A DNA stretch of 64,000 bases, taken from the NCBI GenBank assembly GCA_036494575.1, contig DASXOE010000083.1:1-64000 (forward strand), written 5' to 3'. Below the pieces are notes generated by a model. The model was not told the origin of the DNA. It searched no databases and was given only the letters and a program-made list of their open reading frames with translations. The position numbers and the translations under genes are program-made. This stretch comes from DASZFV01 sp036494575. Its GTDB lineage: Bacteria > Myxococcota_A > Polyangia > Fen-1088. Shown here piece by piece: positions 9,946 through 18,593 of this stretch (position 1 is its first letter; every line of letters begins with the position of its first letter).

Positions 9946-11579
9946 CGAGGAATCCGGGTCGCGCGGCCGTTCCGTGGCTCGTCAGGCTGGGGGCCTGCGC
10001 CGTTCTGACGTCCTGTGCGTGCGCGTGCGCGCGTCGTCCGCCGGCCGCGGCGAGCGCGGCGCGCCCCGACGCCGCGGCGCCCGTTGGCGCGCCCGTGCCG
10101 GATCTCGACGCCGCCCGCGCCGCGGCGCTCGCGTCGATCGCGAAGGCCAAAGGCGCGCCGCTGCCCGAGCTCGCCCGCGGCGTGAGCGTGCCGTCCATCG
10201 AGCGTCTCGTCGCCGACGCCGACGCCGTGCGCGCGCACGTCACGAACACCGAGCGCGATCTCGACTTCGTGCGTCGCTCGTTCACGACGGCGCGCGGCTA
10301 CGCCGACGTGCTCCTCGGGGGCGAGGATCCGTACGACTACGCGCGCGGCGCCATGGTGAAGGCCTACCGCTCCGAGTGGGACGGGACGCTCCAGCCCTAC
10401 GCCCTCTACGTGCCGCGCGACTACGACGCGCGCCGCCTCTGGCCGCTCGTCGTCGCGCTGCACGGCGCGGGCTCGAACCACCGCCACATGCTCCGCCGCG
10501 CTTTCGGTCTCGACAATCGCCCCGGCGAAAGCGACGAGGAGGCCTCGCGCAACGAGCTGCCGTTCCCCGACTTGCCGGCGTTGGTGGTCGCCCCCTTCGG
10601 CAGGGGCGAGGTCATGGGCTGGGACGGACTCGGCGAGGAGGACGTCTTGCGGGTCCTCGCCGACGTTCGCCGCGCCTACAAGATTGATCCTCGTCGCATC
10701 TCGCTCACGGGCCTCTCGATGGGCGGCGGCGGCACCTGGACGATCGGCCTGCGTCACCCCGAGCTCTTCGCGGCGCTCGCGCCCGTGTGCGGCGTCACCG
10801 ACGTGCGCAAGTGGATCGATCCCGCCGAGCGCGCCGACTTCGACGTGACGCTGCTCGAGGCGGCGTCGCCGCTCGCCTTCGCCGAGAACGCCGCCCGCTT
10901 GCGCGTCTTCATTTTTCACGGCGACGCCGACCCCGTCGTTCCCGTGTCCGACTCGCGGCGCATGGCCGAGAGGTTCAAGGCCCTGGGCTGGCTGGGTAAG
11001 ACCGTGACGTACACGGAGTACGCGGGCGTCGACCATCGCGCCTGGGTGCCGGCCTACGCGGGCGCGGCGCTCTTGCGCACGCTCGCCGGCGTCGAGCGCG
11101 ATCCCAAGGCGCCCAGGTCCGCGCCCAAACCTTTCCCGCCCGAGCGCGCCATGCCCGGGCTTTTCGGCAAGAGCTTGCCGCGCGAGCGGCCGCACCTCTA
11201 TGTCTACGGCACGCACGGAGCGCCCGAGGCCGTGCGCGCGGCGCGCGAGCTCGCCGAGGCGCTCGCGGACTGGGGACCGGGCGTCGCGGCGGGCTTCGCC
11301 GTCGAGGGCGACGGTGACGTCACGGCCGACCAGAAGTCTCGACTCAACCTCGTGCTCGTCGGGGCCGCGCCCTTGAACGCGCTAGCGCCCGCGGCGCGCA
11401 CCGTCGTGGGCGACGCTGCCTTCCGCCTCGTCGCCAAGAGCCCGTTCGCGGGCGACCGCCACATCCTCGTCATGGGTGCCGCGACACCCGCCGGCTTCGA
11501 CCGGCTGCGCAGGTTCGCCGTTCACAACCAGGACCACTGGGCCCCAGAGAGCAATCTCGACGACGTCGCCATTCCGTAA
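9942..11579 (+). CDS. Exported alpha/beta hydrolase, PHB-depolymerase-like esterase
   Basis: A 545-residue predicted lipoprotein or secreted esterase. The N-terminus has a basic start, a hydrophobic stretch and several cysteines (AVLTSCACACARR) that could be a lipobox. The hydrolase core resembles the esterase/PHB depolymerase group: oxyanion-side strand LVVALHGAGSNH, nucleophile serine in TGLSMGGGGTW near residue 259, acid in FHGDADPVVPVSD near residue 329, and histidine in AGVDHRAWVP near residue 365. Beyond it lies an about 150-residue C-terminal region (HLYVYGTHGAPEAVRAAREL onward) of the sort seen in large carboxylesterases of environmental bacteria. The ATG overlaps the kinase stop by four bases. 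Natural substrate unknown; polyester or ester-linked envelope polymers are possible. Confidence 0.85.
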
Positions 11580-11690
11580 CTTCCGCGCCACGAAACCAAC
11601 GCGCTTCCGCCGCTCAATTGTCGGCAATTCACAACGAGGACTTCACCGGACCGGAACAGGGTCGCCATCGTGCCCCGCTACGCTGGGGCC

Positions 11691-12830
11691 ATGATGAACC
11701 TCAAAGAGGTCTCCTCGGGGCGCATCGGTTCGGTCTCTCCGATCGCGCTCCCCGGCCGCGCGGGCTTTCATCCCAGGCGACTGGCGCTCGTCACAGACGC
11801 CTGGAAGCCGCAGACCAACGGCGTCGTCAACACGCTCGTCAAGCTCATCCGGAGCCTCGAGGCGAAGGGCACCGAGGTGCTCGTCGTCGCGCCGGACTCG
11901 CACCGCACGGTGCCGTTGCCCTCGTATCCCGAGATCCGCATCGCGTACGATCCGTGGAAGGCCGTGCCGCGAATTCGGGCATTCGCGCCCGACGCCGTTC
12001 ACGTCGCGACGGAGGGACCGCTCGGGTTCTGGACGGTCGGCTGGATGCGCCGACAGAACCTGCGTTTCACCACGAGCTTCCACACGCGCTATGCCGAGTA
12101 CCTGAGCGCGCGCGCCCCCGTTCCGCTCGAGTGGGGTTACCAGCTCGTGCGCTGGTTCCACGAACGCGCAGAGCACACGCTCGTGAGCTCGCAGTCGTTG
12201 CTCGACGAGCTGCGCGGCCGCCGCGTCGGCCATCGCCTCGTGCACTGGCCGCGCGGCGTCGACGCCACGGCCTTCCACCCGCGCCATCGCAGGACCTCCC
12301 TGTACGCCGACCTGCCCGGGCCCATCTGGCTCTACGTCGGTCGCGTCGCCGTCGAGAAGAACCTCGAGGACTTTCTCGACCTGCCGCTGCCCGGCACGAA
12401 GGTCGTCGTCGGCGACGGTCCGTCGCGCGAGCCCCTGCAGCGCAAGTATCCGAGCGTCGTCTGGCGCGGTTACCAGTTCGGCGACGATCTGGCCGCGCAC
12501 TTCGCGAGCGCCGATTGCTTCGTCTTCCCGTCTCGCACCGAGACCTTCGGCAATGTCATCCTCGAGGCGCTCGCGTCGGGCGTCCCCGTGGCCTCGGTGC
12601 CGGCGCCGGGCCCCGTCGATCTCGTGCAGGAGGGCGTGAGCGGCGCGATCGACGACGATCTGCTGCGCTCGTGTCAGCGCGCCGTTCTCTGCTCTCGGGA
12701 GAGAGCGCGCGCCACCATCGTCCACCGCACTCTCGAGGCCGGGCACGACGTCTTCCGGGCCCACCTCGTCCCCGTCGAAGCCAGCGGACGCGAGCTCAGG
12801 GCAGCCGCATCAGCGGGCGCCCCATCTTGA
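11691..12830 (+). CDS. GT4-family glycosyltransferase (mannosyl/diglucosyl-DAG type)
   Basis: GT-B fold retaining glycosyltransferase, probably acting on a membrane lipid acceptor at the cytosolic face. The N-terminal domain opens with RRLALVTDAWKPQTNGVVNTL, the typical start of the SqdX/MgtA/alpha-mannosyltransferase subgroup; HVATEGPLGFWTVGWMRR and FTTSFHTRYAEYL are also subgroup-like. The C-terminal domain shows IWLYVGRVAVEKNLEDFL, VVVGDGPSREPLQ and the donor-site EX7E region PSRTETFGNVILEALASGVPV. I choose the ATG at 11691 (379 residues); a GTG at 11670 in the same frame is a longer alternative. The gene ends 35 bases inside the converging phosphatidylserine decarboxylase gene, which fits a role in polar lipid synthesis. 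Exact sugar and acceptor are not predictable. Confidence 0.87.
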   Translation: MMNLKEVSSGRIGSVSPIALPGRAGFHPRRLALVTDAWKPQTNGVVNTLVKLIRSLEAKGTEVLVVAPDSHRTVPLPSYPEIRIAYDPWKAVPRIRAFAPDAVHVATEGPLGFWTVGWMRRQNLRFTTSFHTRYAEYLSARAPVPLEWGYQLVRWFHERAEHTLVSSQSLLDELRGRRVGHRLVHWPRGVDATAFHPRHRRTSLYADLPGPIWLYVGRVAVEKNLEDFLDLPLPGTKVVVGDGPSREPLQRKYPSVVWRGYQFGDDLAAHFASADCFVFPSRTETFGNVILEALASGVPVASVPAPGPVDLVQEGVSGAIDDDLLRSCQRAVLCSRERARATIVHRTLEAGHDVFRAHLVPVEASGRELRAAASAGAPS

Positions 12831-13662
12831 TGACGGCCCCCGCCTCGACGCCCGCGCAGAGCTCGAAGCCGCGCGGCGCGAACACGATGATCGTCGAGCC
12901 CAGCTCGAACCAACCCATCTCGTCGCCCTTCGCGAACGGCGCGTCGCACGCGAGGACACGGGGTCCCGGATATTTCAAATGAAACAAAACGTCGAGGAAA
13001 TGAAAACGGATGCTCGCTACGAGGATCGACGCCACGGGCACGAGGGTGACGAGGGCGCCGTTCGCGCGAAGGCGCGTGCGCACGATGGCGCGCTCGTTCT
13101 TGCAGAAGAGGCGCTCGACGCGCTTGACGGTGATGGGGTTCGTGTTCCAGGTGTCTCCAGAGACGTACGTGACCTGCTCGACGCGGCATTCGTGGGGCGC
13201 GTGGAACCGGTGGTACATGCTCGAGGTGAGCCGCAGCGTGACGTAGCGTCCGTCGCGGTAGAGGCGGACGAGCTCGGGGTCGCGCAGCAGATCCAGCAGC
13301 GTGTACGTCAGTCCCTTGGCCTGGATCAGCTGATCGCCTTCGATCTCGCCGGACGCGCCTATGATCGCGTCGCAGGGGCTCGTGAGCAGCGCGGGATCCG
13401 AATCGATCGGCCGGGCGCCGTCTTTGAGTTTCCGGACGAAGCAGTCGTGAAGGCTCAGGAACGTCGCCTGCTCGGCTTCGGACAGATCGACGTCCGCGAA
13501 CAGGCGCCACGCGGCGATCGAGAGGTCGCGCACGACGGGCTGCTCGATCTTGCCGAACCAGCCGAAGAAGCGCGTCACGAGCGCGCGCGGAATGCGGTTC
13601 GTCAGAAGGAAGTTCAGATCCTCCTGCAGGAAGACGCGGGAGAGGACGCTGCGCACCGTCAT
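12796..13662 (-). CDS. psd: Phosphatidylserine decarboxylase proenzyme
   Basis: Pyruvoyl-dependent enzyme that makes phosphatidylethanolamine from phosphatidylserine at the inner membrane. The 288-residue product has normal length. Visible signatures: FFGWFGKIEQP near the N-terminus, SPCDAIIGASGEIEGDQLIQAKG in the middle, the histidine in SSMYHRFHAPHECRV, and the self-cleavage site in FELGSTIIVFAP, an LGST motif where the chain breaks between Gly and Ser to form the pyruvoyl group. The start is 50 bases from the divergent class III aminotransferase and the 3' end overlaps the glycosyltransferase tail. The region around 12,960-13,010 is locally A-rich but stays in frame. No pssA gene is in the window. 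Confidence 0.93.
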   Translation of the reverse strand: MTVRSVLSRVFLQEDLNFLLTNRIPRALVTRFFGWFGKIEQPVVRDLSIAAWRLFADVDLSEAEQATFLSLHDCFVRKLKDGARPIDSDPALLTSPCDAIIGASGEIEGDQLIQAKGLTYTLLDLLRDPELVRLYRDGRYVTLRLTSSMYHRFHAPHECRVEQVTYVSGDTWNTNPITVKRVERLFCKNERAIVRTRLRANGALVTLVPVASILVASIRFHFLDVLFHLKYPGPRVLACDAPFAKGDEMGWFELGSTIIVFAPRGFELCAGVEAGAVIKMGRPLMRLP

Positions 13663-13712
13663 ACCGGCCCCAGGCAGGGATCGACCAGGCAGGGATCGAA
13701 AGGACGGCCGCG

Positions 13713-15455
13713 ATGACCATTCCGTTCGAGGGTTACGTCCTGGGCGCAGCGGCGGCGGCGGGCCTGGCCTACAAGGCCAAGGCGCGGCTCGAGCTGTCGA
13801 AGGCCAAGCACCGGTCTCTGCGCGGGCACTCGCGCATGGCCCGCCGCGTGGCGGCCCTCGTTCCGTTCTACGAGTACGACGACGACCAGCTCTTTCGCTC
13901 GGACGGCGCGCCCGCCGAGGTCGCGCGCAGGCGTCGCGACGGTTTCTTCCGCCTCGCCGCGATCTACCGCGAGCGCTTCGCAGAGACGGCGCGCCTGACG
14001 GCCGAGGCCGAGGCCTCGCTCTCCGACCTGCAGTTCACGGACACCTACCGCGTGCCGTTTCAGTACGCGCGCTTCGTCCGCCAACACCTGGCGGGCGGCG
14101 CCTTCCTGCGCGCGTCGTCCGGGGTCACCGTGACCGACCTCGACGGCAACACCTTCTACGATCTGACGGGCTCCTACGGCGTCAACGTCTTCGGTTACGA
14201 CTTCTACAAGGAATGCATGCGCGCCGGGGCCGCGCGCGTCGAGGCGCTCGGCCCCGTGCTGGGCGCCTATCACCCGGTCGTGGCGTCGAACGTCAGCCGG
14301 CTGCGCGCGATCTCGGGGCAGGACGAGGTCTCGTTTCACATGTCGGGCACCGAGGCTGTCATGCAGGCCGTGCGTCTGGCGCGCTACCACACGCGCCGCT
14401 CGCATCTCGTACGCTTCTGCGGCGCGTACCACGGTTGGTGGGGCGACGTGCAGCCCGGCGTCGGCAATCCGTCGCCCGCGCACGAGACCTACACGCTCGC
14501 GGAACTGGACGAGGACACGCTCCGCGTCCTGCGTACGCGGCGTGACATCGCCTGCGTGCTCGTCAATCCGCTGCAGGCGCTGCACCCGAACGCCGGGGCG
14601 CCCAGCGACGCCACGCTTGTCGACAGCGGCCGCGCCGCCCGGTACGACCGCGCCGCCTACACAGCCTGGCTCGAGAAGCTGCGCGCCGTCTGCACCGAGC
14701 GAGGCATCGTGCTCATCTTCGACGAGGTGTTCGTGGGGTTTCGCCTCGCGCGCGGCGGCGCGCAGGAGTACTTCGGCGTCAAGGCCGACCTCGTCACGTA
14801 CGGCAAGACGCTCGGCGGCGGTCTGCCCATCGGCGCGCTCTGCGGCCGCAAGGACCTCATGCGGCGTTTCCGCGACGACCGGCCGTCCGACATCTGCTTC
14901 GCGCGCGGAACCTTCAACTCGCACCCCTACGTCATGGCGTCCACGCACGAGTTCCTCGAGCGCATCGAGCGGCCGGAGATCGCCGAGCTCTACGCGACGG
15001 CGGATCGGGTCTGGGACATGCGCGCCGCGGCTCTCAACGAGCGGCTCGCGCGCGCGGAGCTGCCCGTGCGCGTCGCCAACCTTTCGTCCATTTGGACCGT
15101 CACCTACGCGCGGCCGTCGCGCTACAACTGGATGTTGCAATATTATTTGCGCGCCGAAGGTCTGGCGCTGAGCTGGGTGGGCACGGGGAGGTTCATCTTC
15201 AGTCTCAATTACTCCGACGCGGACTTCGCCGCCGTCGCCGACAAGCTCGTGGCCGCGGCGCGCGCCATGGAGCAGGACGGCTTCTGGTGGTCGGACGCGG
15301 CGCTCACGAACAAGGCCATCAAGCGCCGCATCGTCAAGGAGATGCTGCTGGTCTACCTTCTTCGGTGGCGCAGGCGGCTCACGCGGCGCGACCGTGGGCC
15401 GGCTCGATCAACTCACCCTTCATCAGATACAGCGGCGAGCGCCAATACAGCATGA
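13713..15455 (+). CDS. Class III aminotransferase, long form (GSA-aminomutase-like)
   Basis: PLP enzyme of fold type I, class III, most like glutamate-1-semialdehyde aminomutase in its core. At 580 residues it is far longer than GSAM (about 430): a roughly 120-residue N-terminal extension beginning with a hydrophobic GYVLGAAAAAGLAY and a basic C-terminal tail flank the catalytic part. Core motifs: GVTVTDLDGNTFYDLTGSYG, FHMSGTEAVMQAVRLARYHT, AYHGWWGDV, the cofactor acid in LIFDEVFVGFRLARGG, and the PLP lysine in TYGKTLGGGLPIGALCG. The N-terminal hydrophobic stretch suggests membrane association. It sits between psd and an Mpo1-like gene, whose 3' end it overlaps by 77 bases, so an amino-lipid or fatty-amine role is plausible, but this is inference. 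Confidence 0.83.
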   Translation: MTIPFEGYVLGAAAAAGLAYKAKARLELSKAKHRSLRGHSRMARRVAALVPFYEYDDDQLFRSDGAPAEVARRRRDGFFRLAAIYRERFAETARLTAEAEASLSDLQFTDTYRVPFQYARFVRQHLAGGAFLRASSGVTVTDLDGNTFYDLTGSYGVNVFGYDFYKECMRAGAARVEALGPVLGAYHPVVASNVSRLRAISGQDEVSFHMSGTEAVMQAVRLARYHTRRSHLVRFCGAYHGWWGDVQPGVGNPSPAHETYTLAELDEDTLRVLRTRRDIACVLVNPLQALHPNAGAPSDATLVDSGRAARYDRAAYTAWLEKLRAVCTERGIVLIFDEVFVGFRLARGGAQEYFGVKADLVTYGKTLGGGLPIGALCGRKDLMRRFRDDRPSDICFARGTFNSHPYVMASTHEFLERIERPEIAELYATADRVWDMRAAALNERLARAELPVRVANLSSIWTVTYARPSRYNWMLQYYLRAEGLALSWVGTGRFIFSLNYSDADFAAVADKLVAAARAMEQDGFWWSDAALTNKAIKRRIVKEMLLVYLLRWRRRLTRRDRGPARSTHPSSDTAASANTA

Positions 15456-15981
15456 TGTCGTGAAAGGGATCGGTGAGGATCTTCGTGAACCACACGAGGC
15501 CGGTCTGGACGTCGCGGATGAAGAAGAGCTGGATCGTTCGGCCGAGCAGCGCCACCGCCGCGAGGCCGAGCCAGAGCTTCGACAAGTGCAGGAAATAGCC
15601 GTGCCAGTCGCCGTGCGGCGTGAACAGGCCGAACATCGACGGTTGGAGGTACAGCACGACGGGCACGAGCGCCCACGCCGAGTGCAGGATGATCTTGCGG
15701 CGCAGGTTGAAGCCCACCTTCACCTTCTCTTTGTATTCGTGCGTGGCCTGGTTCATTTCATCGTAGCCCTTGGGCTCGAAGAAGAAATGCCCGACCTGAC
15801 GGATGCACATCGCGAACGTCCAGCCAAAGAGCGCGGCCGCCACGGGATGCGTGAAGAGCAGCGCGTACGTCACGACGAAGCTCATGGCGCTCACGAGGTG
15901 GAGCGACTGGTTGATGCGGCTGTGGTGATAGAAGCGGTGGTCGTCCCAGCGTTGTTCTTTGAGCGACTCGAAGAAAGTCAT
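15379..15981 (-). CDS. Mpo1-like (DUF962) membrane protein
   Basis: 200-residue integral membrane protein with several apparent helices. The N-terminal half carries two histidine motifs that resemble the DUF962/Mpo1 family: HHSRINQSLHLVSAMSF (pattern HxxxxNxxxHxxxx) and IRQVGHFFFEPKG (QxxGHxxfE). Yeast Mpo1 is an iron dioxygenase that removes one carbon from 2-hydroxy fatty acids, so an alpha-oxidation or lipid-modifying role is reasonable. The C-terminal half (HGDWHGYFLHLSKLW, LVWFTKILTDPFHDIMLYW) is longer than in short DUF962 proteins and contains a further hydrophobic segment. The ATG at 15981 is preceded by GGGAGG within a tandemly duplicated 15-base unit. Neighbours are psd and a class III aminotransferase. 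An alternative is a fatty-acid-hydroxylase-like protein; iron ligands look conserved. Confidence 0.7.
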   Translation of the reverse strand: MTFFESLKEQRWDDHRFYHHSRINQSLHLVSAMSFVVTYALLFTHPVAAALFGWTFAMCIRQVGHFFFEPKGYDEMNQATHEYKEKVKVGFNLRRKIILHSAWALVPVVLYLQPSMFGLFTPHGDWHGYFLHLSKLWLGLAAVALLGRTIQLFFIRDVQTGLVWFTKILTDPFHDIMLYWRSPLYLMKGELIEPAHGRAA

Positions 15982-15986
15982 CGTTC

Positions 15987-16016
15987 TGCCTCCCGTTGTG
16001 GTGCCTCCCGTTGTGG
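15987..16016 (-). repeat. Tandem 15-bp duplication carrying the Shine-Dalgarno
   Basis: Two perfect adjacent copies of a 15-base unit; on the minus strand each reads CCACAACGGGAGGCA and so contains GGGAGG. The copy nearer the ATG at 15981 places GGAGG at normal spacing; the second copy adds another ribosome binding site 15 bases further upstream. Directly visible; effect on translation is inference. Confidence 0.85.
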
Positions 16017-16210
16017 ATGCGAAACCACCGTATCACCGCCGCCCGCCGTCTCGAGTGTTTGCGCTGCAACAATCCAGTTTCAAAACGAAGGCGTGCACGT
16101 GCCAAAACGAAAGAAGGCCCAATTTGGCGCCGCGTTTCGTTGAAAACGTGTTCTTTTGACGCCGGCTCAGCCGTTGCCGACGATGCAATGACGACGCCCG
16201 AGCTCCCTCG

Positions 16211-17038
16211 ATGCCGAACGCCAGCGAGCAATCGACCGCCGTCATGCTGTGGTGGAGCGCCATCAGCGCCATCAGCGTCGCCAACGTGCTCGCGTGGCTG
16301 CTCATCGCGCGCCGCGAGGACGCCGACGAGGATCCCTCGCTGCGGCGCGAGCGCCTCTGGCAGGTCTGGCTTTCGGCGGCGTTCGTCTTCGGCTGCGCGT
16401 TCCGCTCGTTCCTGCCGCGCGCCGAAGGTCAGCGCATCTGCCTCGTCGACTCGTGGTGGTCGAGCGCGATCCTGAGCCGCGCCGTCGCGACGATCGCGGA
16501 GCTATCGCTCGTGGCGCAGTGGACGCTGTTCCTGGGCCAGTGGACGAAGGGCCTCCGCTCGCGCGTCGGCTACGCCGTCTCGCGCTCGTTGCTGCCCCTC
16601 ATCTTCTTCGCCGAGTGCTGCTCCTGGTACACGACGCTCACGACGAACTTCCGCGGCAGCGTCATCGAGGAGTCGACCTGGGCTGTCAGCTCGGCGCTCA
16701 TGACGTTGACGCTCGTCGCCCTGTGGTGGCGCCGCCGCGAGGTGCGGCGGCCGTTCCTGGGCGCGGCCATCGTCCTCAACGCCGCCTACGTCATGTTCAT
16801 GTGCACGGTCGACGTCCCGATGTACGCCTCCCGCGTCCGCGCCGACACCGCGAGCGGCAAGACCTACCTCACCGTCGGGCAGGGCATCGCCGACTCCGCG
16901 CGCCGCCGCGTCATGACGCGCCGTTGGGAGGACTGGAAGGACGAGGTGCCCTGGATGTCGCTCTACTTCAGCGCCGGCGTGTGGATCAGCCTCTCGCTCA
17001 TCCGCGCGCCACGCGTACGCGCCGGGACGGCCGGTTGA
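16211..17038 (+). CDS. Polytopic membrane protein of unknown function
   Basis: I do not recognise this 275-residue protein. It has about six or seven apparent membrane helices, for example VMLWWSAISAISVANVLAWL near the N-terminus, LWQVWLSAAFVFGCAF, a pair around residues 85-135, and FLGAAIVLNAAYVMFMCTV. Between them lie conserved-looking polar patches: EECCSWY-type segment AECCSWYTTLTTNF, and near the C-terminus a soluble stretch DSARRRVMTRRWEDWKDEVPWMSLYFSAGVW. Codon bias is normal for the region. The 229-base upstream gap is AT-richer than its surroundings and separates it from the divergent Mpo1-like gene, so it probably holds both promoters. No neighbour suggests a specific job beyond the general membrane-lipid theme of this block. 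Confidence 0.75.
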   Translation: MPNASEQSTAVMLWWSAISAISVANVLAWLLIARREDADEDPSLRRERLWQVWLSAAFVFGCAFRSFLPRAEGQRICLVDSWWSSAILSRAVATIAELSLVAQWTLFLGQWTKGLRSRVGYAVSRSLLPLIFFAECCSWYTTLTTNFRGSVIEESTWAVSSALMTLTLVALWWRRREVRRPFLGAAIVLNAAYVMFMCTVDVPMYASRVRADTASGKTYLTVGQGIADSARRRVMTRRWEDWKDEVPWMSLYFSAGVWISLSLIRAPRVRAGTAG

Positions 17039-17040
17039 GT

Positions 17041-17310
17041 CAGGAGCTCGGCCTCGCCGCCTCGCCCCTGGTCGCGCGCCAGCCTGCGCGCATCGGGCTC
17101 GCGCCGCCTATGCGACGACGTTGCAGGCCAACTTCCTGCTCGTCGTCACGTTATGCGCAACGCGCCGGCGGCGCTCGTGACGGCCGCGCCTCCGATCTGC
17201 TCAGGGGTCACGTGGGCGCGCCGCTCGCGACCGCGCTCGTGGGCGGCATGTTCGCCTTCTCGATGTCCGGCGTCCTGTTCGTCGTCGTCGCGCGCCTCAG
17301 ACGGGAAACG
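17041..17310 (+). pseudogene. Possible frame-disrupted fragment of a small membrane protein
   Basis: No intact gene is seen directly downstream of the membrane protein stop, but pieces of plausible coding sequence appear in two alternating frames. Frame 1 gives ELGLAASPLVARQ and later VGAPLATALVGGMFAFSMSG followed by VLFVVVARLRRE; the third frame in the middle gives AYATTLQANFLLVVTL. Joined, they would resemble a membrane protein with two hydrophobic helices, requiring two compensating frameshifts near 17,100 and 17,175. No start codon is visible. In DNA this GC-rich, chance reading frames are common, so this is a weak call. Confidence 0.22.
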
Positions 17311-17485
17311 CGCACGCGAGGAGGATGGCCGCCCCCAAGATGATCCCGACGACCAGCGCCGTGTCGAACGGCTCCCGCAGCGCGTCGGCGAGCTCGGCGA
17401 GGCGACGCCAGAGGCGCGGGCGCCGTCGCCGGAGCGCGGCCCGATAGCAGTCCATCCAGGGCGACCCGTTCCACTCGAGAGCCAT
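17297..17485 (-). CDS. Small single-pass membrane protein, hypothetical
   Basis: A 62-residue reading frame starting MALEWNGSPWMDCYRAAL, followed by a very basic stretch (RRRRPRLWRR) and one C-terminal hydrophobic helix TALVVGIILGAAILLACAF that ends one residue before the terminus. The composition (amphipathic basic middle, clean C-terminal anchor) looks more like a real tail-anchored peptide than a shadow frame. It lies on the same strand as the YheT hydrolase, 59 bases downstream of its stop, and could be co-transcribed with it. I recognise no family. Its 3' end overlaps the possible remnant on the other strand. Confidence 0.4.
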   Translation of the reverse strand: MALEWNGSPWMDCYRAALRRRRPRLWRRLAELADALREPFDTALVVGIILGAAILLACAFPV

Positions 17486-17544
17486 TGCAGCGGCTTCAGC
17501 ATGCGCCCTTCGCGACGTCTGTTCGGCGACGGCTCGGGAACGAT

Positions 17545-18570
17545 TCAGCTTCGAAGTGTCGTCGAATCCGTGACCGCCCCGTGCGCAGCGAGCCACGCGA
17601 TCGCCGCCTCTTCGGCCCAGTACACGGGGCGCCACGGCCACCGGCCGCTCACGAAGCCCGTATGGCCGCCCCATGACGTCACGGCGAACGTCACGCGATC
17701 CGACGCCGCCGCGCGCGCGGGAGCGATGGCGTGCACGGGATAGAAAGGATCGTCCTCCCCGCTGATGCACAGCGCGGGGACGCGGATGCGAGGCAGCCCG
17801 GGCAGCGCGCTCGCGCGCGCGTAGTAGTCGTCGGCGCCCGCGAAGCCGTGCAGCGGCGCCGTCGCGCAGTCGTCGAACTCGCGGATCGTGCGCGCGCGGC
17901 GCACTCGTTCGCGATCGACGTGGGCCGTCTCGGCCGGGAAGCGCTCGAGCACGTCGAGCGCCTTGGGCCGAACCCGCCTCAAGAAGTTGTAGACGTAGAG
18001 GCGCGCCGCGGGCCGCTCGAGAAACCGGACCGACGCCCCGAGGTCGTAGGGCACGGAGATCGTCGCCGCCGCCGCAAGCGACGAGTCGCCTCCCTTTTCG
18101 CCGAGCCACTTCAGCAGAACGCCGCCGCCCAGCGAAAAGCCGATGGCGAACAGCGGTACGTCCGGCTCGCGCGCGTGCAGGGTGCGCACGACGAGATCGA
18201 GGTCCGCGGTGTCGGCGGCGTGATAGAGCCGCGGCCGGAGGTTGCGCAGCCGCCTTCGAATGTCGCGCGGGTCGCGCGCGCACGAGCGGAAGTTGAGCAC
18301 GGTCCCCCGCCACCCCGCGCGCGCGACCAGCAGGGCCAAGCCCTGCGAGTGCAGCGAATACGCGCTGCCCTCCGTTCCGTGCAGCAGGATCACGCGCGGC
18401 GAGCCCGGCGGTCCGGCCGCGTGGTCGAGCACGAGCTCGTCGCAATCGGGCGTCGCGAGCACCTCCCGCTCGAAGCCGACGAGGCGCCGCGAGCGCGCGA
18501 GCCGCGCCCACAGCGTCTGCAGGTGCGGCCCCCGAATCCACCAACCGGGCCGGGCGGAGGCGAAGTCCAT
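17545..18570 (-). CDS. YheT-family alpha/beta hydrolase
   Basis: YheT/ABHD1-3-type alpha/beta hydrolase; bacterial members are cytosolic or membrane-associated esterases of uncertain substrate. I choose the ATG at 18570 because it begins with the family start FASARPGWWIRGPHLQTLWARL, giving 341 residues; further upstream the frame is open but shows no family sequence. The core has the oxyanion strand VILLHGTEGS, nucleophile serine in AIGFSLGGGVLLKWLGE, the acid in CISGEDDPFYPV, and histidine in TSWGGHTGFVSGRW. NFRSCARD after the first strand matches the family segment NFRGC. A small membrane protein follows. No regulator is evident. Confidence 0.9.
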   Translation of the reverse strand: MDFASARPGWWIRGPHLQTLWARLARSRRLVGFEREVLATPDCDELVLDHAAGPPGSPRVILLHGTEGSAYSLHSQGLALLVARAGWRGTVLNFRSCARDPRDIRRRLRNLRPRLYHAADTADLDLVVRTLHAREPDVPLFAIGFSLGGGVLLKWLGEKGGDSSLAAAATISVPYDLGASVRFLERPAARLYVYNFLRRVRPKALDVLERFPAETAHVDRERVRRARTIREFDDCATAPLHGFAGADDYYARASALPGLPRIRVPALCISGEDDPFYPVHAIAPARAAASDRVTFAVTSWGGHTGFVSGRWPWRPVYWAEEAAIAWLAAHGAVTDSTTLRS

Positions 18571-18593
18571 TTTGGGCACGCGTGAGTCGCCCC

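Noticed and set aside
11611..11640. AATTG/CAATT inverted repeat before the glycosyltransferase
   Set aside because: Only five pairs and no associated motif; likely chance in an AT-richer gap.
16085..16110. GTGCCA considered as sigma-54 promoter half
   Set aside because: No GCAA partner at the needed spacing on either strand.
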